Shown piece after piece: positions 12,801 through 25,000 of a DNA stretch of 64,000 nucleotides. The stretch covers positions 16,733,817 through 16,797,816 of the forward strand of contig NC_090699.1 of NCBI RefSeq assembly GCF_040954835.1, in the 5' to 3' direction. This DNA comes from Lepisosteus oculatus. Lineage: Eukaryota; Chordata; Actinopteri; Semionotiformes; Lepisosteidae. How positions within the stretch are numbered: position 1 is the first letter of the stretch; the number at the start of each line of letters is the position of its first letter. The notes under the pieces were generated by a model. It searched no databases. It was not told the DNA's origin and saw only the letters and a list, made by a program, of their open reading frames with translations. Both the position numbers and the translations under genes were made by a program.

Positions 12801-15800
12801 TGATGCTTACAGTGCAATAGAGGTGAGCCCCTGACTGGCAGCTTATTGCACACTCGTCTCCCCAGGCAATATGAACCGGCCTCGAAAATTCATTCATTTT
12901 TTATGAACTGTTAATTACCTAATGTAGAATTCCAGGTGGGCAAACGGAAGCTCTCGGATTCCAGGCGCTGGTTTCTGAGCTTCGTAAAACTTAATGCGGG
13001 AACGTGATCAATTTTAGGAATTGCTGGGGTTGAAAGAGGTATCGTAAAATCGTGACAAAACATCTTAGAGATGTTTTTATCTTCTGGCAGCTCAAACAAT
13101 ATGTTTGGAGAATCAGGCTGTCAGAGAAATTAGATACGGCCTGAGAACTGTCAGACCTAGAACATAATAAACATTTTCCTTCAAAAGATCCTTCATGAAT
13201 TCCAAGAATCCAAAAGGACTGGCAGTTTATTCCTCTGAGTACCAAGCATCCAGATGTAACCTGATATCACTTGCTTTACAGTCATGAATGTTCATTCCCA
13301 GGTCTGTTCTCTGGTACAGGTCTCCCAGGGCTGCATGGTGTTGGATATTGGCCTGGGTGGTGTGTCCCAGTCAGAGGGACACACCAGTTCCCTGCCCTGT
13401 TGCAGTGACATGGGCAGGGAGCTGGGGGGCGCTGATTTTAACCCAGGCCCTGTGTGTTTGCATTGTTTCAATAGCGCATGAAGAGCTTGGACTCCGAGAG
13501 GCATGGGGTGCCAGTGACGGAGGTGGGGCTGATTTTCAGCATCCTGCCTCTGGGATTCGTGTCTGGGCAGGTAGTACAGAGACCCTGCACTCTCACTGGG
13601 CTGCATCTCCAGTTGGCACAGATACACACCCACATAACCCTGCTGCCAACGTGTGCCAGCAGCTCTCTCACCCCTCCCCCTCTGTGTGTCGTCAGCTGTG
13701 TGTGACCTTAGACAAGTGTCCCTTTACCGCAGGGTGGCGATCCATTCATTGATAACAGATTCACCAGCAGTCTGCGTTTCCAGCAGAACAAGTCAACGTT
13801 TCTGTTCCTTGACGTAAATGGATTTGTTTTCGTCGGCGCTTTTTAATTTGTGTGACCATGGTGCTGACCAGAAGTCTTACTCGGAAACAAGAAAGAACTC
13901 TTGTGTAATTTGTTCCTGCTCAGTTTATCTGGCACCCATCAATCTGACCAGACAGAGAGCCTCCACAGTAGACAACTGTCTGGACCTCGTGATGTACAAC
14001 AGCCTGACAGGCTACCATTTACTTGAAACTGCATATTTTCTTTTAAATAATTACACTCTGCTGTCTGTAGTAATCGCAAAGGCCTCTGTGTGTTTTTGGT
14101 GGAAAGAACAGGGGAAAATGCCCTTCAGCTTCTCTCCAGCAATAGATCTGCTCTTCAGTGTCTCAAACTGCTGTGTAGTTCATGTTTTCTCCTGTCCTTC
14201 ATTGTGTGCTCTGTGCTGTTGGCTGTTAATCCAACCCTTCATGGGAGAGTTTGGGTTGATTCTGCAGCACAGGCTTCCTCCCTCCTTCTGTGAAAGTGCC
14301 CTGACGCTGCCCAGTGAAGCTGTAGTGGGGCGACTCTTGGGTCTCATTCCCTGTGAGGTGACCTAGCTGTGCGTGTGAGAGCTGTGCATCAGTAACTGGG
14401 TGTGTCCTCTGTAGCTGTGAGTCATTACATAACTGATGGCTAAACTTAGCCTTTAATTAACAGAACTGTTACTCTAAATATACAGTGACAGGGTATCTGC
14501 CCCCTGATGTTCACGTCTTGATAGGGAAGTCTGCTGCAGCCTTTAAAGCCAACGCCTCCAGCAGGCTGTCGAAGACAGGAAAAAGCTCAGGGATTTGGAA
14601 GGATATGATTCTTGCAGTATGTATAGTGTCAAATGGATATGAAATAAATCTGAGTGCCATTTAATAAAGTTAAACATTCCTTCATTCTGTTAGGAAAAAA
14701 AATATCTTCTATGAAGGAGAGGGAGAACACATAATGTGCTTTGTGGGGAAATATGAGCTTTAAGCAGCCAGATGGTCTAAGCAAACCTCCTCCAAATACA
14801 GAGTTTCACTTCTATTTAACAACATCTGTTTTCTTGAATAAATATTGTCTTATCAGCTGTTCTGATACCTGTCTCCCAGAGTGCCAGTGCCTGGAGTTAC
14901 AGCCAGTGTCTGAGTGTGGCCAGCACACCGTATTTCTAGGCAGGATGGAGAAAGAAGGGCGACTAGCCCGGTCAGGAAGAAGAGGTTTTCTCATTCCTGT
15001 TCTGCTTTTTTTAAGACCTACTATCAGACTCCACCTCCTCCCTTCACCTTCAGAGAGAGGATGTTTCATAAGAGCATCATTTACCTGTGGGTGCTGACCA
15101 GGTGAGTTGATCACCGTGATCTGGAACACGGTAACATGCACGTGAAGTGGGAGGGCACCCGAAACTACGGGTGACCCATCTCTGTTCATACCTCTAGACA
15201 ATGAGAGGCTGTGCACATGCTTTGATGTTTTGGGCGGAAAAGCCACTTCAATGTGAATCCAGAAAGGCCTGTTGTTTAATAGATTCCAGTGCAGGTCTAT
15301 GTACTGTAAGATCATGTAGGTTTGGTTTCCCTTTATGTCAGGGGCTTGAGGCTTTTTGGGATTGTGATTGTTTCTACCTCTCCTGCCATTGTCCCTCCCC
15401 GCAGCTCGGTGGCGCTAGCTCTGGGAGGCCTGACCCTGTGGCATGCGGTGCTCATCTCTCGAGGCGAGACCAGCATTGAGAGGCACATCAACCGGAAGGA
15501 GGCCCGGCGCCTGGAGAAGAGGCATAAGGTGAGAGAGGATCCTAGACTTGGCACCTACGCTGCACCCGGGCGTCCGCAGGGCCAGACCTGTAAACTGTCT
15601 TTGTAGAGCCATTTCATTCTGGACTCGATAAGTAAGAACTGATGAAGGAAGAAACTGCGATCAGCAGGACTGCGTAAACCAGTGTTATTTAACTGTTAAA
15701 GCAGGGGAGTGACATGTTTAACCCAGAAATCTGAGACCCTTCTTTTGACTCTCCTCTGCAGGTTTTTCGAAATCCATTTAACTATGGCAGGATGAACAAC

Positions 15801-17615
15801 TGGAAGTTGTTCTTTGGAGTGGAGAAGAAGAGGTGAGCTTAAGTGTTCTTCTCAGTGACAGGGTCCTGACACCAGCGGGTAGCATTGGACTGGTCAGGTT
15901 TTTCCATTCCACACTTGCAGCCTCTTCGTCCTTTAGAGCAGGGCCATCAGACTTGGACCCTGAACAACCTGGGGTCTTCGCCTTTCTGTTCCATTCAAAC
16001 TCAGTCACACAGTGGGTCTAATCATTAAAACAAAAGAAGAAACAGCAAGTATGCTAAATAATCACATGCAGGTTTTGACAAAGACAACCTAAACAAGGCC
16101 TCCAGTTCTGGAAGGAACAGCGTGATCACCAGGATTGTAGTGTAGCTGACAGAGAGGACATACAGAGGCCAGGGGGAGCTCAGACTACGCCATCAGCTGA
16201 TGGGACTGCTATGCTTGTTTACGAAAGAAATAAGGGATTTATTCACAGACTGCAGGCTACGATTTTCACCCCTCATCAAGGGAGAGAGCTCGCCCACAGG
16301 CTGGACATTTTCAAATGTAGCACCAATTCATAGAAGTGGAGATGAACCTGAACCAAGAGAAACTATAATCTAGTCAATTGTACCTCTGTTATTGGTAGAG
16401 CTAAACTAGAAGGACACTTCGAAAACAAGGTCATTTTAATAGACAGCCAATATAGATGTAGGAATGAAAGATCTTAACTTACTAGTATTCTTCAAAGAAG
16501 CACTAAGGACAATTGATAGCATTAAAGAATACAGTACATTTAGATTAGTAGACCAGTTTTGATCCCTAGTAAAAGACTCACTTAATTTGAAAATTAAAGT
16601 AATGTATTCACGTACATTGAGAACCAGTTAAGGAACAAGAAATAGCATCAGTTTGGATAAAATCCTGGATCAAACAGACAAATGATGCATGCAGGTAGTA
16701 TCGGCAAATAATATACACAATCGTGTGGATGATTCTGAGCATTACAGCAGGGGCATTCTTATCTAGATTCTTCAATGTCCTTATTATGTCCTTATGTGAA
16801 TAAATATTAGCACATGGAACAGAAGTAATTTATGATGTCAGTCAGAACAACACAAAAGGTTGACACCTAGAGAAGCACGTGTCTCTTTTAACTTTTCAAT
16901 GGTGAATTAACCTGGACTCATTCCTTTACCACCCTCATGCTGACCCCACCCCTCGGGGATATTATAGCCTTAGCAGGAGTTCAAAGAGCTCCAATGAAAA
17001 GATTGGTCACAAGGGATTACTGCCATATGGAGGTAGATTAAAGGAGCTATATCTCTTCAGTCTAGGAAATGGGGAGATTTCATGCAGGTATATAAAGTCT
17101 GAAAATGTTTAACAACGAATGAAGGTGAACTTATCTTTCGCACTAAGTAGTGAAACGAGGAGTCACGACTGGAAATGAAAAGGGAATTAAAGTAGAACTG
17201 AAAATGGGAAGCACTTCTTTACAGAGCTGTGGGTTTTCCAGGCTTCCCAGCCGGGTGGTTAGAGGCCCAAACTGGAGACTCCTTCAGGAAGTCGCAGGGC
17301 ACAACAATGGAGTCCCTAAACCACCCCACAAGATAGACGAGCCAAATGGCCTTGCGTGGTACAGAGTTCGGACGGGTTACAATTTGCTCATTTCTACCAC
17401 AGAGCGGTTAAGATAAAAAAGCAGGTGATCTCTTCTTGAAATGGTATCCGAGAGTGAAGGTTTTTCTGCAGCCTCCAGTGGGGCCAGCTAACGGTCATTT
17501 CTGTTCCCGCAGTCACTGGCTGACTCGAGTCCTCCTGCCCTCGGGACACAGCCCCTACGGGGACGGCCTGACCTGGGACTACGCTCCTTACAGGAACTCC
17601 CTCGTGTCCATCTGA
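9894..17615 (+). CDS. ZDHHC16: ZDHHC16, DHHC-type protein S-acyltransferase
   Basis: ZDHHC16 palmitoylates cysteines of target proteins from an ER/Golgi membrane position. Exons are 9894-10133, 10719-10913, 11385-11473, 11853-11881, 12689-12822, 13475-13522 (or to 13570), 15016-15101, 15405-15528, 15762-15832 and 17513-17615, giving about 372 residues against 377 in human. The start MRSRARLFAGAMRL aligns with the human N-terminus. Membrane segments fall near residues 80-106 (VFVFLVVVLTSSVLLIIYLS) and in the regions after the catalytic domain. The Cys-rich domain begins at VCKKC (C156, C159), continues THHCSICNRC, and carries the catalytic DHHC at 181-184 followed by PWLNNCVGH. GETSIERH near the last membrane segment stands where other DHHC proteins have TTxE. 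Exon 4 is only 29 bp. Exon 6 has two in-frame donors; the shorter gives 16 residues, the same length as the optional human exon. An ATTAAA signal lies at 18089-18094. Confidence 0.94.
12062..12452 (+). repeat. L2-like LINE-derived 3' end repeat in ZDHHC16 intron 4
   Basis: The block runs from a GAGACGT-rich start through TAAAGCGCTTTGAGTG and AAAAGCGCTATATAAGTGTAA to an ATT microsatellite tail. This is the familiar 3' end of L2-type elements scattered in fish genomes. No reverse transcriptase coding remains. It is inserted between exons 4 and 5, in sense with the gene. Confidence 0.65.
17030..17425 (+). repeat. Decayed LINE fragment (CR1-like RT C-terminus), ZDHHC16 intron 9
   Basis: The phrase GGTAGATTAAAGGAGCTAT followed by a weak reading of VELKMGS..LPSRVV matches the same family as the copies at 46945-47345 and 57745-58110. 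In that family the better-preserved reading is [29 protein letters not shown], typical of the C-terminal end of CR1-like non-LTR reverse transcriptases. Many frame breaks show that it is old. About 1 kb upstream (16020-17000) is AT-rich intron in which I recognise nothing. Confidence 0.45.
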
Positions 17616-19068
17616 CGCTGTCCCGCACGGCCTCGCTGCGGGGCCCGAGCCCCAGGCTGTCCGACGTGGGGACAGACTGCAGCGCTGACCGGCGCTTGTG
17701 TATCCTCTTCCCGCTCCCCAGAAGATTGGTCTTTTGTTAAACCGCCATCGCCTCCCTTTTGAAATGATCTCCTTGTGTCCCTGGGTGCATTTTTAGTTAG
17801 GGGTTAATGTGCTGGTGTGGGGGGGTGGGGTTTTACAGGTGCTGGGGTGGAAGGGCTTTCGGGACACATTGGACTTACAGGAGCTGGGCCTCTCGTGGCA
17901 GCAGAAGGACCTGGACCAGCAGTGGCTACAGCTACAGTACCATCAAGGAAGGGTCCAATCTGAGCAATAACTGCCCGTGCGAGTCTTGAAATACTCTCTT
18001 CTCGGATACAATAAGCCAGGACTCAGTGGAGCTGTGCTCCATCACATACTGTTTGACTGTGGGTGTTTGTTATATTTGATAATTTAAAATTAAACTTTTA
18101 CAAAGTTGTTTTAAGGTTGTTCTAGTTGTATGAGCTGTTTTGTCGCCTGCCCCCCCCCCCCCCCACGTGACTCCTTGACATAGCATTCTGTCTGTAAGTT
18201 TCCCCATCACCCTCACCAGCCTTGCTGACCTCTTGAATCTCCCAACATACACATTCGGTACAACAAAGACAACATGCCGTTCTTATGAATTCACAAAAAA
18301 TTGTCATTTTAAGTTATAGATACATTTATTTATAAAGTTAACATCCTTGGCTGAACATCTGTGAGATTGTGAAGTTAGGCTTAGTTCAAGTATACTGCTA
18401 GAGAACCTGGAGCACAGACTCATTAACAGCTGAATTAATGAGTGCAGGAACACATGGACATTCTACAGAGAGAAGAAATGTAATCCAGATTTGTAATTTT
18501 GGCTTTCAGATAGTTTTGATTTACGTAAACATTAAATAGCATTTATAATATATAATTATTAAGGGGTACTATAAAATAAACCTGGCCCTAAATATACGCG
18601 TTAAGGCATTTTCTACATAGAAATGAACACACATGCTGCAATCTTAAATACTTGTCCCATGTCCTACTTTGTTAGCAGTCAGAACTGAAGGCACACTGAT
18701 GAGGGTTTAATATGAACACAAATGAGTCCACTGATGTCATCTGTCACTCACTAACACTGTACATCACAGTCTGCATGCTCACTGGTTAGGGTGGTGAAAT
18801 GTTAGATCACAATTGCCCCCACCCTGGGGGCAGGGGTGTGTGTGTGTGTAACTGGGCCCCTATCTTGGCCAGCATACCCTGGTTCTCAATAAAGACTCCT
18901 TACTTTTTGCACTTAGCAGGGCAGACAATACTTCTGAATACCATTGTTCTATAAAAGGTTAAAGGCTGTGGTGGTGCCGGGCCCCTGTGTTCCGAGTGTG
19001 GAGTTTCGGCCATGTGGGGCCAGTCCAGGTGCTCCCACGGACTCCCTCTCCCACTCGGAGCGGCTGGC
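17616..19068. other. Convergent region between ZDHHC16 and MMS19
   Basis: This holds the 3' UTRs of both genes. ZDHHC16 has ATTAAA at 18089-18094. MMS19 has possible minus-strand signals at 18716-18721 (ATTAAA) and 18325-18330 (AATAAA). A plus-strand AATAAA near 18889 lies past the expected ZDHHC16 end. No additional gene is visible. Confidence 0.5.
18150..18164 (+). repeat. Poly-C homopolymer run
   Basis: Fifteen consecutive C bases lie about 55 bp past the ZDHHC16 polyadenylation signal. The length is likely unstable and prone to sequencing error. Confidence 0.8.
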
Positions 19069-22000
19069 TCACCTCCCCGGGCTTCCCAGCAGGAACCTGC
19101 GGAGCACAGGCGACAAGCACGGCTCGGTGAGCCCTGCGGAAGTGCGGATCAGCTCGGGACACAGTGCCAGGGCTACAACCCTTCTCCTTCGGAAGCGGCA
19201 TGAAGGAACCTGGCTGCGTCCGAGCCCGAGGTCGAATCTTTGTTACCCGGGTCACATGCTTCACACATCTCATAACTTCCCGATTCAGTGGGTAGGTTCT
19301 GCTGTGGATACAATCCCAATTACAGAACGGCCCAAGAGCCAGGTTTCAGATTTGACACAGCAGTATTCCCACACTTAGCTTACAGTGCACTTACAGTGCA
19401 CACTTAGCTTACAGTGCACAAAGAGCTCTCAGATCAATCTTCCCAAGACAGACTGCGAACCATCCGGGAGCTTCAAAGCAAGAGCCGAGTGCAATCGCAC
19501 CGACAGGTCGGCCAGCTCCTGGCACTCACCACTCTCCTCGTGCCAGCACCGCCTCTCTCCTCACCAGCCTCTTCTTGTCATCCAGGGGCACGGCCAGGGC
19601 ACGCAGAACCCCCAGTCGGAACGGCAGCACCTGTGTTGGAGAGAGAGAGAGAGGGGGAGAGGAGGGCTTGGTACCCCAGCTGCACGCAGAGAGAGACGCA
19701 GAATAAATCCTGATTGAGCCTCCAATTCTAAAACCATGCGCCCCCCACCCATCAGTTCCCACCCGCCGAGCCGTTCACCGGCCAACGAGCTCTAGAACAA
19801 GCAAGGCTGTCACGAAGAAGTGCCAGTACACACGCTGAAGGACGACGCTGCTTCAAGCAAAGGCGAGTGAAGGATTTACCAGGTGGTCCGGGAGCCGGGT
19901 CAGGGCGTGCAGGCAGCGCAGAGCTGAGATCCGGACGTTCTGCGGGAGAGAAAAGATCGGGAAAACAATCTTCACACAACGTTCACTGCTCATCGCTGCC
20001 CGAAGGGCCGTGCTGAAAGCTCAGAAAGGCATGCGGCATCCAGTTCGGCACACGCTGCCAGCGTTTACCTTCCATTAATAACTGGGAAATAAAAAGCTGG
20101 TGGAACCCATTCAATTAAATGGAGTCTGGCAAACTATAAGCCTGGAGTAAAAATGCTGAAAATAACGGTTGATGAAAGACAAACGAAAATGCTTTTCTTT
20201 AAAATCATATGACATTGTTGTGTGATAAAGAGCTTTATTTCTTTGGTTCTAAAGCCAAGGCAGTCTCCATGGAGATGATGGAAGAACCAAAAGAGACTCA
20301 GCCCTGTGATCCATATTAGGCACTGTTGCCACGCCCCCACTTGTTGCGCCATGGCAACCCTTTCACTGTCCCGATCCTGACTCATGGTTTCCCAGCCACA
20401 CAGATCTAAACTGTGGTGTTTTTGCTGACCTGTGACTGGGCTTTCTTCTACGGTCCTGTCTAACCACCTAGAGCTCGCTCACTCCAAGACTGGACCCTAA
20501 GCCTTCAGTGACACCCAAATTCCCAGGGACCTACAGTTAACCAGCGCAACCTGATCTCACCTACAAACATGAGCTGTAACCCGGAACATAAGCCTTAATA
20601 CCACTAAAGAGACCGAAACCTTAGTAACCCTAGTGAGTAACCATAACGCTTGTAGTATCAGTGTAAACCTATCTGACAGATCCCTTTTGGCCAGGGTCTC
20701 TAACCACAACTTTTGCCTGTGCCTTTGACCCAGAAGCAGCCAGGTTTGCTACTACATTACCCAAATCTTCTCAGCTACTGTTAGGAAACCTTAATGCCCA
20801 GCCTAGAGCACAGCCACCACCAGAGAGCTTACTTACTGACTTACTAACCAGAGGGCCAGATCTTCAGAGCTAACCTCTGCTCCTCCTCTCAGTCTTCCTT
20901 TTGTAATCTAGAGACAACCTGCTCGTGGGTGATGTCTAACCCTTAACCTGTCCAACTCTCTGTAATCATCAGACAGCTGTTAGCCTTCTGACCAAAGAGT
21001 TGTGTTAAACCCAGCTCTTTCAGGAACAGTGTTATTCCTGGGTGCTCTCTTTGTGCCTGGCTCAACCCTAACAAGCATCAGCTACAGTAGGGGACACAAA
21101 GGCAGGCATACATTTGCCCAGCTCTCTAATTATCCCTTCTATGCTAACAATTAACCCTTCGTTGGCTCTTTAGATACCCCAACCAGCCAAACTTCCCATT
21201 ACGGACCGTTCAAACTTTCCTCAAGAGTTCTTTTTGACCTCGACCCTCCAGTTGCATGCACGCAAAAATCCTCTGTCCACTGAAGTTCCAACTGAACCAT
21301 TACCGTTTCTTTAAAAACACATGATAATGGCATGGGGTGATCTGGATGTGCAATTAGCCTCCTGTATCGCTCAAAGGCCTTTTTCGAACCAGTGAACGTG
21401 TGTGGTGTGTGGTTTCAGGGTGTGGCTCCCCACAGGACTCGGCAGAGGTGGTAGGTACCATGGCGGAGCTGGTGGTGAGGGCCCGCAGGCGGGAGACCAG
21501 AGTGTCCAGGTGCAGGGTCAGGGCCTGGGGCAGGTCCAGGAGCAGCGGGTGTAGGCAGGACAGTGTGGACAGCTGCACCCCCCGGTCGGGGCAAGAGAGA
21601 GCCTCCAGGAGGAGGGGCAAGAGCTACAGGAGAGGAGAGACACAGATCAGACCACATACTGCTTCCCCTGCAGCTCAGTGACTCGCGCAGCCGGGAGAGG
21701 GGTCCCACAGAGAAGGCTCTGTTACACGGAGTTCAGACACAGGACAACCGCAAACCACAAGCTATGAAGCACTTCTTTGATCAAGATGAGTGGAGCGGTG
21801 GCTCTGTGGCATCTATGCCTGTGGCTGGAACGTTGCCGGTTCAAATCCCGCGGCCGGCAGAGGAATCCTACTCCATTGGGTCCCTGAGCGAGGCCCTTAA
21901 CCCCAACTGCAGCAGGGGCGCTGTACAATGGCTGACCCTGCGCTCTGACCCCCAGCTTCTCTCCCTGTCTGTGTGTCTCATGGAGAGCAAGCTGTGGTAT

Positions 22001-25000
22001 GCGAAAAGACAAATTCCTAATGCAAGAAATTGTAAAAAACATTTGAAAAAAACCTAACATAAGAAAGGTTACGAACAATAGCAGGTCACTCGGCTGACGT
22101 AGCCTGTGTGGTAGTTAATTGATCCCAGAATCTCACCCAGCTGGTTCTTGAGAGTAACCAGCGTACTGGTTTTAACAACACGGCTAATAGCTTGTTCCAC
22201 ACTCCCATAATCCTTTTCATAAAGAAGTACAGTACCTCCTGTTCTTGGCTTTAAATGCAGTTCCAAATAGTTTACATTTGTGTCCCTGGGTTTGGTGTCC
22301 CATTGTTGATTCTGAAGAACTCCACTGGATTCACGTTGTCAGTACCTTTGCGGATTTCAAACACTTTACTCAGATCCTCTCGTTATAATCTTCCACAGTC
22401 TTCGTATTTTTCATTTTATACCCACCTAATCTTGAATCAGCAATTGCTGCCTCACATCTTGCCTAACATCCACAGGTCCTGGGCTGCATGTAAGAATGAT
22501 ACACAGACATACTCCTCCTGCTCACCTGCCCACAAGAGCCATTCTTTTCACACACTATAAACTATGCAGTGCTTGACAGGAGGGTTAGCACTGACTGTAG
22601 GAGGGGTGCGTCCTTCATTGGTGTTACTGCAAGCCTGCGGGTACTAGAATTTCAGGAGTCCTGTTTTTCGATCACAGCCAAGGAAGCCCTGGCCGATCAA
22701 TCCCAAAGTACTTCCCTGCGGCACTTTGCGGACTGTGCAACGCCACCTGGAGGAATCCCACTTAATCCGCTAACGCCAGGTTCAGAAAATCAGAAGAGCC
22801 AGATCAAAAAGCTCAACCTCAGTTTGAAGCAAATCAGTACATTCTGTATGGAGGTGCACATCCAGGCCAAGCTCCGCCTTCTGTCTGCAGGACTCACCGT
22901 GGGAAGCTCGCTGAGCTGCACCTGTCTGGGCAGGCTGGTCACCATGTGGGACAAGGCCTTCAGGTAGCAGGACTTCGTCTCTGTGAGACAGAGGGCACTT
23001 GGTCAGACAACCTCTGCAGTCACAGTTCTCCGTAAAAACTCCTCAATGGCTGTAGCATCTTGAAGAAATTAGATCTAATAGAGCTCTCAGCTTGGCTAAT
23101 TACAGGATTACTGAGCAAAAGCAATAATTTTTTTTTAATTTTCGAAATATTAGCTGGGGTAAGAGAAAAGAACAGTACTATTACAAGTCTTTCCTGAATT
23201 TACTCTTCTACAACCAGCCTGTAGCAGGACGTGTGGCTATTTCCTCTTGTGATCTCTCGCCACAGCCTTGCTAACACAGAGTTTTAACTTGTCTTTGTCT
23301 GACCTCTATGATAAACACGTCAGTCTGGATGATAGTTCGACTGTCTGCCAGTTCTGACCCGGTAAACAGACTGATGAGGGGGCATTAACAGAATTGCTCA
23401 AACCCAGCAGTAATAAACTAAAATATGAGTGTAAAAAACAAAAAGTAACTCATATTTAACTGCAAGAGGAGGAATAAAACATTTTTCTAACTTCTAGTAG
23501 GTAGCTGTGTCAGCATGCAAAGGCTGCAAAGAACAGGTAGAGGTTTATTGCACACCGAGAAGAAAAGAAACAACATTTTGGCCATTGTGTCTCTTCCTTT
23601 CAGCATGGAATAAACCCTTACCTGTTCCTTTGCATTCTTCTAACTTGACAGCCTTTAGAAATGGATGTTTCTCTAATAGGAGTGAAGTACATGATGGTCT
23701 TATCTACAAAGCACATTTCAGTCTCTAAATAAGGTTCCCTTTTATTCTCTCAAGTACCTTCTTTTCTGGAGCACAAACCAATAAACACCAAAACTACTCT
23801 GGAAACCACAGTGGTCAAACCACAGGCGAAAACCCTCTCCGCCCTTTGGTACCTTTGGGTGAGGAGTTGAATCCCTGGACAAGCTTGGGCGAGTTCTCGG
23901 TGAAGAATCTCTGGCGGTACATGATGTGCACGTGGGCGTGACAGGCGCGGCTCAGCACGTCCACGGAGTCCGTCATCAGCAGAGAGAAGCCATCAGCCGC
24001 CCGGGGGCCCAGCTCCGAGTCCGTCAGCAGGGACAGCAGCTGGGATCAGCGGGAAGGGGATTTAAGGAAAGGCCACTCTGCTGCAGCCTAACACTGACCT
24101 CCACACAGCAGAGCGAAGCAGCACAGGCACGACGTCAGGAGGGGGACAGAGGAAGAAGCAAAGTACCGCCAGATAATCAGGCAGCGTGTTGTGATAAATG
24201 CAGGAGGCAGGATGAAGACTCTCACCTTGTCGGTCAAAGTTGTCGAGAGAGGGTGGTATCGGAGCAGAAGGGCCTTGGCCACCTGGAGAGATAAAGACTC
24301 TCGTGTGAGGAAAGACAGGGGCTCATGCTCTGCAAAACAGCAGCAGTCCTGCAGCAGGTAAGACTATTCCAGCTAACCAGAACAAATCCCAGTAAAAACA
24401 TGGCCGATCACATCCTACCACACAACACACCAGCTACTGACATCCTTCTCAAAGTGTACACTACTACCCGAGGGGGAAGTATCTTTTCAGAAGTTGGGGG
24501 TGTGAAATTGCAAAGGTGACGATCAGCTCCAGCTGTGCTCAGCTTGCATCGATCTGTGGCTACCCAAGGGCAGTCAACTCAGATGTCTAAAGGTGCCAGC
24601 CCTGCCCAGTGCACGGACAGACGTCAAACAGCCAGTCTGCCTCCCAGCACGCTCCTGTCCTACACCTGTGGGCATTCTAGTGGCTTTTAGACCTGATGTA
24701 TTTATTTTAGCATTGAAAACGTACGACGCAGAAAGGCAACTACATCAGAGATGAAGGGAAAAGTCATTAAACCCAACGAGTAGATCTTCTAACTCTGCAA
24801 TCTGAAGTAATCGGACCTTGCTTTCAGAGCCGCACCCCCAAATCATAAAGAGCAGAATTGGTGCTGTAATTTCAAGCTGCATTGTAATGCTATCTGCACT
24901 CCTTGAATGCTATCTGTATTCACAGCTATTAAGAAGATGCAACAACTTCTGGCACCTTTTTGATAAGATAAGATCGCTTTATTGGCCATATACAATTTCT

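Noticed and set aside
13818-14366. 182-codon plus-strand open frame in ZDHHC16 intron 6
   Set aside because: It is hydrophobic and Cys-rich with no family resemblance, and it lies between well-defined exons 6 and 7. It is read as intron.
20440-21260. Repeated taaccct/aaccctt words suggesting interstitial telomeric DNA
   Set aside because: The words are irregular and never form consecutive TTAGGG/CCCTAA units. It is only a mild base skew.
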